10,799 bases of DNA from RGIG1681 sp045596905 (lineage in GTDB: Bacteria; Bacillota; Clostridia; Christensenellales; UBA1242): NCBI GenBank assembly GCA_045596905.1, contig JAZODG010000012.1:1-10799 (forward strand). The letters are read 5' to 3'. Position numbers and translations under genes: made by a program. Of this stretch, positions 6,998 through 10,799 are shown piece after piece. The notes below the pieces were generated by a model. The model was given only the letters and a program-made list of their open reading frames with translations, ran no database searches and was not told where the DNA came from. Positions within the stretch are counted from its first letter, which is position 1; the number at the start of each line of letters is the position of its first letter.

Positions 6998-7026
6998 ATA
7001 ATATCATAATTTCTGCTTTTTTGCAA
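6998..7026 (-). promoter_or_regulatory. Extended -10 promoter for acpP
   Basis: On the minus strand, TTGCAA (7021-7026) is followed after 17 bases by TATTAT (6998-7003), preceded by TGA (extended -10). It lies 20 bases upstream of the acpP ATG, within the short gap after the HtrA-like gene. I see no FapR-like palindrome here. Confidence 0.65.
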
Positions 7027-7041
7027 CTAATTATAATAAAC

Positions 7042-8370
7042 CTAATCTGTAACAGTCAATGTGTCATTTGCCATGATTTGAACTGTTCTTTCTCCATTTC
7101 CAGATTCTATATGGAAAGTAATAATGCTTCCCCTAACAATCGAAAATGCGTTATCATCAAATATGTATTGGTTGAACATATCAAGTTTTATAAGCTTGGT
7201 TTCGCCCTTGTCTGAAACATAAAATTCAATCGACTTGATAACATCTCCAACCTTTAATTTATTGTAAGCTAGTGAGCCAGATTCAACTGCCTTCACATAA
7301 ACAGTATAAACATCAATAGGCTTATATTCGCTGTTATATGACACATATTCAATGCGTTTGCCACCTTCAGAATCATGTGCGAATGTTGCGCCAAGATTAA
7401 TCTGAACTGGTTTTGTGTTTCCACTAATCAAGCTATCAGCAATACCAACAACTAGATTGCTTGGAATCGCATAAGCAGTACCCACAACCGTAACTGTTTC
7501 AGAACCGGAATTTACGGAGTGTTTTTTTGCGTTAATAAGACCAATAAACTCACCTTTTGCGTTAAACAAACCACCACCTGAGTTGCCAGGGTTGATTTCA
7601 GCAGAAGTTTGAATTGTTCTTGTATAGAAATTGTTTCCACTAATCTTTACTAAAACGTTAATATCTGAAACGTCGCCTTCAGTGATTGAGATGCCACTGG
7701 AAAGAGAGTTTCCGATAGCGATAACTTCTTCACCGCGGGAAATGTATGAGCTATCATAAATTTTGATTGGTTTGCAGCCTGAAAGAGTGCCTTCAATATC
7801 ATGTGACACATATTTTAACACTGCAATATCAAAGTGAGCAGAATATGCAACGACAGATACTTCAATAGGTTCAAGCCCTGTTGATGGCAACACCCAAACC
7901 TTGTCTTCAAAACCGTTGATAACGTGATAACAAGTGATGAAATAAATGGTATTTTTTGATTCATCAACCTTATAAATCACACCCGAACCCCTGTATACCG
8001 TCGACGAATAGAATGTTGCTTCGTCTCTACAGGTTCCACCAGCAGCTACACTAATTGAGCTCAAATAAGCTTCTGTTTTGTAAGCATTTGAAACTTCAGA
8101 GCTAGCTCCCGTTCCATTTGAGCCACCAAGCTCAATGGTGTATTGGTTTATAACCTTCGCTTTTGAATTTCTCATGAAATAGATGCAGCTGTAAGCCAAA
8201 ACGATATTTAAAACAATCATTATCACCATAAACACGGCAGTGAACTTGCTGGTTCTTAGCGACTGAGTCAGTTTTCTTCGTCTTTTGTTATTGCTGCGAT
8301 TTATTGGAGTATCGTCATAGGGTATTTTGTTGTTGTTATTCTGTTCGTAATTATTATTTAAATAACTCAC
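7042..8370 (-). CDS. Membrane-anchored HtrA/DegP-like trypsin-type serine protease with PDZ domain
   Basis: The start is set at the GTG at 8370 (442 residues). An AAGGGGG ribosome site sits 8 bases before it, whereas the in-frame GTG at 8397 has none. The product has a polar Asn-rich cytosolic segment with Lys/Arg before one membrane helix (about 44-66), then an outside S1C protease domain. The triad is visible: His149 in FITCYHVI, Asp181 in HFDIAVLK and Ser264 in NPGNSGGGL. Upstream RGSGVI and downstream GTAYAIPSNLV are family landmarks. The C-terminal ~110 residues contain a PDZ-like segment (VYVKAVESGSLAYNKLKVGDVI), somewhat divergent. Such proteases degrade or refold damaged exported proteins. 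It lies 29 bases after an exported protein gene in the ung operon, so that protein may be a substrate or partner. A HtrA call is strong, but exact orthology is not settled. Confidence 0.9.
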   Translation of the reverse strand: MSYLNNNYEQNNNNKIPYDDTPINRSNNKRRRKLTQSLRTSKFTAVFMVIMIVLNIVLAYSCIYFMRNSKAKVINQYTIELGGSNGTGASSEVSNAYKTEAYLSSISVAAGGTCRDEATFYSSTVYRGSGVIYKVDESKNTIYFITCYHVINGFEDKVWVLPSTGLEPIEVSVVAYSAHFDIAVLKYVSHDIEGTLSGCKPIKIYDSSYISRGEEVIAIGNSLSSGISITEGDVSDINVLVKISGNNFYTRTIQTSAEINPGNSGGGLFNAKGEFIGLINAKKHSVNSGSETVTVVGTAYAIPSNLVVGIADSLISGNTKPVQINLGATFAHDSEGGKRIEYVSYNSEYKPIDVYTVYVKAVESGSLAYNKLKVGDVIKSIEFYVSDKGETKLIKLDMFNQYIFDDNAFSIVRGSIITFHIESGNGERTVQIMANDTLTVTD

Positions 8371-8378
8371 TAATACTT

Positions 8379-8385
8379 CCCCCTT
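8379..8385 (-). promoter_or_regulatory. Ribosome binding site that decides the HtrA-like start
   Basis: AAGGGGG on the minus strand can pair with UUCCUCC of the 16S tail with one wobble. It lies 8 bases upstream of the GTG at 8370 and inside the frame of the longer GTG start at 8397, which itself has no ribosome site. It therefore favours the shorter protein. Confidence 0.7.
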
Positions 8386-8399
8386 ATAACCTTCCACAT

Positions 8400-9833
8400 T
8401 TATTTTACATCATTCCTTCTAGCTTTTACAAGAGAATTTATCAAAAATCCTGCAAAAAACGCACAAAAACCACCAAAAGCAATCCATAATAAGACAAGCG
8501 ACTGCTCATCAGAGTCATCAATCTCCTTAACTTGAATTTTTGTTTCACTTTTATAGCTTTTAACAATAGCCCCATAAGGACTCTTTGCGTTTGCTGAAAT
8601 GGATAATGTGGTTGAACCTGCAGTAACTCCCTTGATTTTTATGTAATAGATTCCACCTTCTTCATATTGTGACTCAATCACGGCATTATTATTACTAAGC
8701 TCAACGGTCAAATCACCTGAAACGTCTATGCCTGGAGTAAGTTTAAACTTGATTTGCAAAACGTCATTTTCATAAACATCATAGTCAGGCCCAACCATAA
8801 ACCCACCAAGCGCCATTTCGTCACAGAACACGTTTTTATTTTCATTCATAATAAGTTCTGTTGAAATATCAATTGGTTTGTTTAATAGCTTTCTTTTGAC
8901 ATATAATTTGAAATTTATTGTATAGTGACCTTGAGTTGAAAACATATAAGAATCGCCATAGTCAAGCGACATTGTGCTTCCGTCAGGCTCAAGTGCTTCA
9001 ATCTCCCAAATAAAATCAGAATTGTTTGGACTTTCAAGCAAATTAATTTTTCCAACAATCAAATATTCAAACACTGTTTTAATGTTTGTAAGAGTGATTT
9101 CATCTTTTCTGAAAACCAAGTCACCTGCAATAAAGTCTGACTTGAATTTGCTGTATGCTTTTTCGTTTGCATCAACCTTTCCTGAAAATGTTGTTTTGAT
9201 GTATTTGTTTGCCAAATAAACATGATAAATTGAAAACCTATCATCAGTTTCAGCAACATATTCTTCAACGTTTATGCCATCTTCAGCCTTATATGAAACA
9301 TAAAGTGAGTTATAGGTTGGTTCATATATATTTGTGTTTGTGGCAGATGCTTCACAGTCTGAAAACTTAAGTTCCAAAAGAACCCAGCCATAATCAAATG
9401 TTCGAACTTCGCCGTCAGTGAACTCCCACAAACAATCATTTCCAAGTCCATCACTAATGCTGAAAGTTAAGCCAAAAGCGTCAACATCTAACAAATAAAG
9501 CCACATATAAATTGACTTGTTTTGAGCAGCCTGAAATCCGTCAACGGAAAGCGAAATGCCACTCACCTGTCCATATTTATCAGCATAAGGTGTGATTGAA
9601 GAGCCTTCCATCATTTGACTGGTTTTATCATCAAATGGTGCCAATTGTTCTATTATTGCACCCGCATAAGACGTTGGGTTGATGCCGATAATATCAACCT
9701 TTGTGCCGATTTCATCTTCAACAACAGCGTTTGCTGTTTGTTTGTTGTTTTTCATGCATGGCAAAAATGACAGCATAAGCGCAGCTGCCAACATTATCAA
9801 GCACATACAAAAACAACCAATCTTTTTTTTCAT
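8400..9833 (-). CDS. Exported, C-terminally membrane-anchored surface protein of unknown function
   Basis: The product has 477 residues and I do not recognise a family. A signal peptide is clear: MKKK, a hydrophobic stretch (about 5-25) and a TANA-VV cleavage site near 36. The Cys at about 26 is in FLPC, which is not a good lipobox. The body (about 37-440) is extracellular and beta-rich by appearance, with a final Ig-like or bacterial-Big-like segment (about 345-435) holding GDLTVELSNN and GVTAGSTTLSISA. A membrane helix follows (about 446-469), then KARRNDVK in the cytosol. There is no LPxTG motif, so anchoring is by the helix, not by sortase. The ATG directly follows the ung TAA (TAAATG), with GAGG inside the ung end as the probable ribosome site, implying coupling. 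The HtrA-like protease gene follows directly. Confidence 0.85.
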   Translation of the reverse strand: MKKKIGCFCMCLIMLAAALMLSFLPCMKNNKQTANAVVEDEIGTKVDIIGINPTSYAGAIIEQLAPFDDKTSQMMEGSSITPYADKYGQVSGISLSVDGFQAAQNKSIYMWLYLLDVDAFGLTFSISDGLGNDCLWEFTDGEVRTFDYGWVLLELKFSDCEASATNTNIYEPTYNSLYVSYKAEDGINVEEYVAETDDRFSIYHVYLANKYIKTTFSGKVDANEKAYSKFKSDFIAGDLVFRKDEITLTNIKTVFEYLIVGKINLLESPNNSDFIWEIEALEPDGSTMSLDYGDSYMFSTQGHYTINFKLYVKRKLLNKPIDISTELIMNENKNVFCDEMALGGFMVGPDYDVYENDVLQIKFKLTPGIDVSGDLTVELSNNNAVIESQYEEGGIYYIKIKGVTAGSTTLSISANAKSPYGAIVKSYKSETKIQVKEIDDSDEQSLVLLWIAFGGFCAFFAGFLINSLVKARRNDVK

Positions 9834-10511
9834 TTAGTGGATATCCTCAATTTTCCAATTAATCTCTTCTTTGCCGTGAGCTTTTAAATATTCATTAGCC
9901 TTTTTAAAGTGTCCATTACCAAAAAATCCTGCATAAGCTGAAAGTGGACTTGGGTGAACAGATGTCAAAACCAAATGTTTGTTTTCATCAATAAACGCCT
10001 TTTTTGCAATAGCATTTCTACCCCACAACAAAAACACCACTGGGCTGTCAAGCTTTGCAACTTCTTGAATAACTCTGTCAGTAAACTTTTGCCAACCAAA
10101 CTTTGCGTGTGAGTTTGCTTGGTGTTCACGAACAGTGAGCGTTGCGTTTAAAAGCAATATACCCTGTTTTGCCCAGCTCATCAAATAGCCGTGATTTGGA
10201 GCCTTGTAGCCATATTCATTTTCAATTTCTTTATAGATATTTTTAAGTGATGGTGGAATATCAACTCCAGGCATAACAGAAAAGCTCATGCCGTGAGCCT
10301 GACCTGGTTCATGATAAGGGTCTTGACCCAAAATTACTACCTTCACGTCTTTAAGGTCGCAATTTGTGAGAGCAGAAAAAATCTTGCCACGTGCAGGATA
10401 TACTGTATAGTTTGCGTATTCTTCATCAACTTTATTTAAAAGGTCTTTGAAATAATCTTTTTCAAATTCATCTTCTAAAGCCGCGTCCCAACCATTATTA
10501 AAAAACTTCAT
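9834..10511 (-). CDS. ung: Uracil-DNA glycosylase, family 1
   Basis: The enzyme cuts uracil from DNA to start base excision repair in the cytosol. The product has 225 residues, the usual length. The water-activating motif GQDPYHEPGQAHG (62-74) has Asp64, the uracil-binding LLNATLTV has Asn122, and the HPSPLSA loop has His186 (185-191 region); LLWGRNA is also typical. An AAGGAG site 5 bases before the ATG fixes the start, and the N-terminus (MKFFNNGWD) fits the family. It begins a likely three-gene transcript, running into the surface-protein and HtrA-like genes. Confidence 0.97.
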   Translation of the reverse strand: MKFFNNGWDAALEDEFEKDYFKDLLNKVDEEYANYTVYPARGKIFSALTNCDLKDVKVVILGQDPYHEPGQAHGMSFSVMPGVDIPPSLKNIYKEIENEYGYKAPNHGYLMSWAKQGILLLNATLTVREHQANSHAKFGWQKFTDRVIQEVAKLDSPVVFLLWGRNAIAKKAFIDENKHLVLTSVHPSPLSAYAGFFGNGHFKKANEYLKAHGKEEINWKIEDIH

Positions 10512-10556
10512 TATTTCTCCTTATGGGCACACTCTCCCAATTTTCACTGTACCACC

Positions 10557-10586
10557 ATTTTAGCAAAAATTTTCAGTGCATAGCAA
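10557..10586 (-). promoter_or_regulatory. Extended -10 promoter for the ung operon
   Basis: On the minus strand, TGCTAAAAT (10557-10565) is an extended -10. A weak TTGCTA (10581-10586) lies 18 bases upstream. It falls between the rpsI terminator and the ung start, 45 bases before the ATG, the only plausible start site in that gap. Confidence 0.55.
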
Positions 10587-10610
10587 ACAAATAACGATTC
10601 ATTTTCACAC

Positions 10611-10642
10611 AAAAAAAACAAGATGCGAATGCATCTTGTTTT
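10611..10642 (-). terminator. Intrinsic terminator of the rpsI transcript
   Basis: A perfect 12-bp stem (10615-10626 paired with 10631-10642) encloses a four-base loop and is followed, in the minus direction, by a run of eight T (10611-10618, partly paired). It lies 6 bases past the rpsI stop and separates this transcript from the ung operon. Confidence 0.92.
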
Positions 10643-10648
10643 AAATTC

Positions 10649-10799
10649 TTATCTCTTACTGAATTGTGGAGCTTTACGAGCTTTCTTAAGACCGTATTTC
10701 TTTCTTTCCTTCATTCTTGGGTCACGTGTTAAGAGACCTGCAGATTTGATTGTGCTCTTGAATGTTTCGTTTGAAAGAACAAGTGCTCTTGCAATTGCA
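10649..10799 (-). CDS. rpsI: 30S ribosomal protein S9, C-terminal part (cut by window edge)
   Basis: Reading the minus strand from 10799 gives 49 residues and a TAA stop. The segment AGLLTRDPRMKERKKYGLKKARKAPQFSKR is the highly conserved S9 C-terminus, and its final Lys-Arg reaches towards the P-site tRNA in the ribosome. The start is beyond the right edge, so about 80 residues are missing. Upstream rplM (L13) would be expected, since rplM and rpsI usually form one operon, but this lies outside the window. Confidence 0.97.
   Translation of the reverse strand, partial: AIARALVLSNETFKSTIKSAGLLTRDPRMKERKKYGLKKARKAPQFSKR

Noticed and set aside
7021..7041. Possible terminator after the HtrA-like gene
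   Set aside because: I could not draw a stem of useful length with a following U-run; the gap is better explained by the acpP promoter, so read-through into acpP remains possible.
9755..9757. Lipoprotein call for the surface protein from the Cys in FLPC
   Set aside because: The residues before the Cys (L-F-L-P) do not fit a lipobox, a TANA cleavage site follows, and a C-terminal membrane helix already provides an anchor.
10525..10540. Short inverted repeat TGGG...CCCA between the ung promoter and its ribosome site
   Set aside because: The arms are only 4 bp with an 8-base gap, well within chance, and no matching operator is known to me.
1..10799. Defence island, phage, toxin-antitoxin, CRISPR or insertion sequence
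   Set aside because: No gene or repeat arrangement of these kinds is visible; apart from the unknown envelope genes, the content is housekeeping.

Overview
The window looks like a chromosomal stretch of an AT-rich, low-GC Gram-positive bacterium, probably an uncultured clostridial-type Firmicute. The evidence is the comEC-then-holA neighbourhood familiar from Firmicutes, strong AAGGAG/GGAGG-type ribosome binding sites, TGA used as a stop, extended -10 promoters, and a DUF1846 (UPF0371) gene. I see no transposase, integrase, phage gene, CRISPR array, tRNA or rRNA. The species cannot be named from this sequence.

Layout. At the left, on the plus strand, is the C-terminal most of a DUF1846 gene. 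It converges on a shared bidirectional terminator (1312-1343). Everything to the right is on the minus strand, so transcription runs from right to left. In transcription order: the end of rpsI (ribosomal protein S9, entering from the right edge) and its terminator; a ung operon (uracil-DNA glycosylase, an unrecognised signal-peptide/membrane-anchored surface protein, and a membrane-anchored HtrA-like serine protease); acpP with its own promoter and terminator; a gene for a double zinc-ribbon protein with a very acidic tail, also with its own promoter and terminator; comEC (DNA uptake channel, without a nuclease domain); and an operon of holA, a five-helix membrane protein and an M28-peptidase-like ectodomain protein. 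The holA operon genes overlap by 1 and 4 bases.

How the genes work together. Housekeeping genes (rpsI, ung, acpP, holA) are interleaved with envelope genes. Two operons share a plan: a DNA-maintenance gene first (ung or holA), followed by two tightly linked membrane or exported proteins of unknown role. The point most worth following is the third gene of the holA operon. It has the M28 aminopeptidase fold signature, but three of the six expected metal/catalytic positions are changed (Asp to Val, Glu to Gly, His to Tyr). It is therefore probably a non-catalytic ectodomain with a C-terminal membrane anchor, translationally coupled to a multi-pass membrane protein. That plan resembles nicastrin in layout, though homology is not claimed. 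The zinc-ribbon/acidic-tail protein, with an exact internal duplication of cysteine spacing, is the second. Start corrections matter for the M28-like gene (2754) and the HtrA-like gene (GTG at 8370). The rpsI fragment is cut by the window edge.
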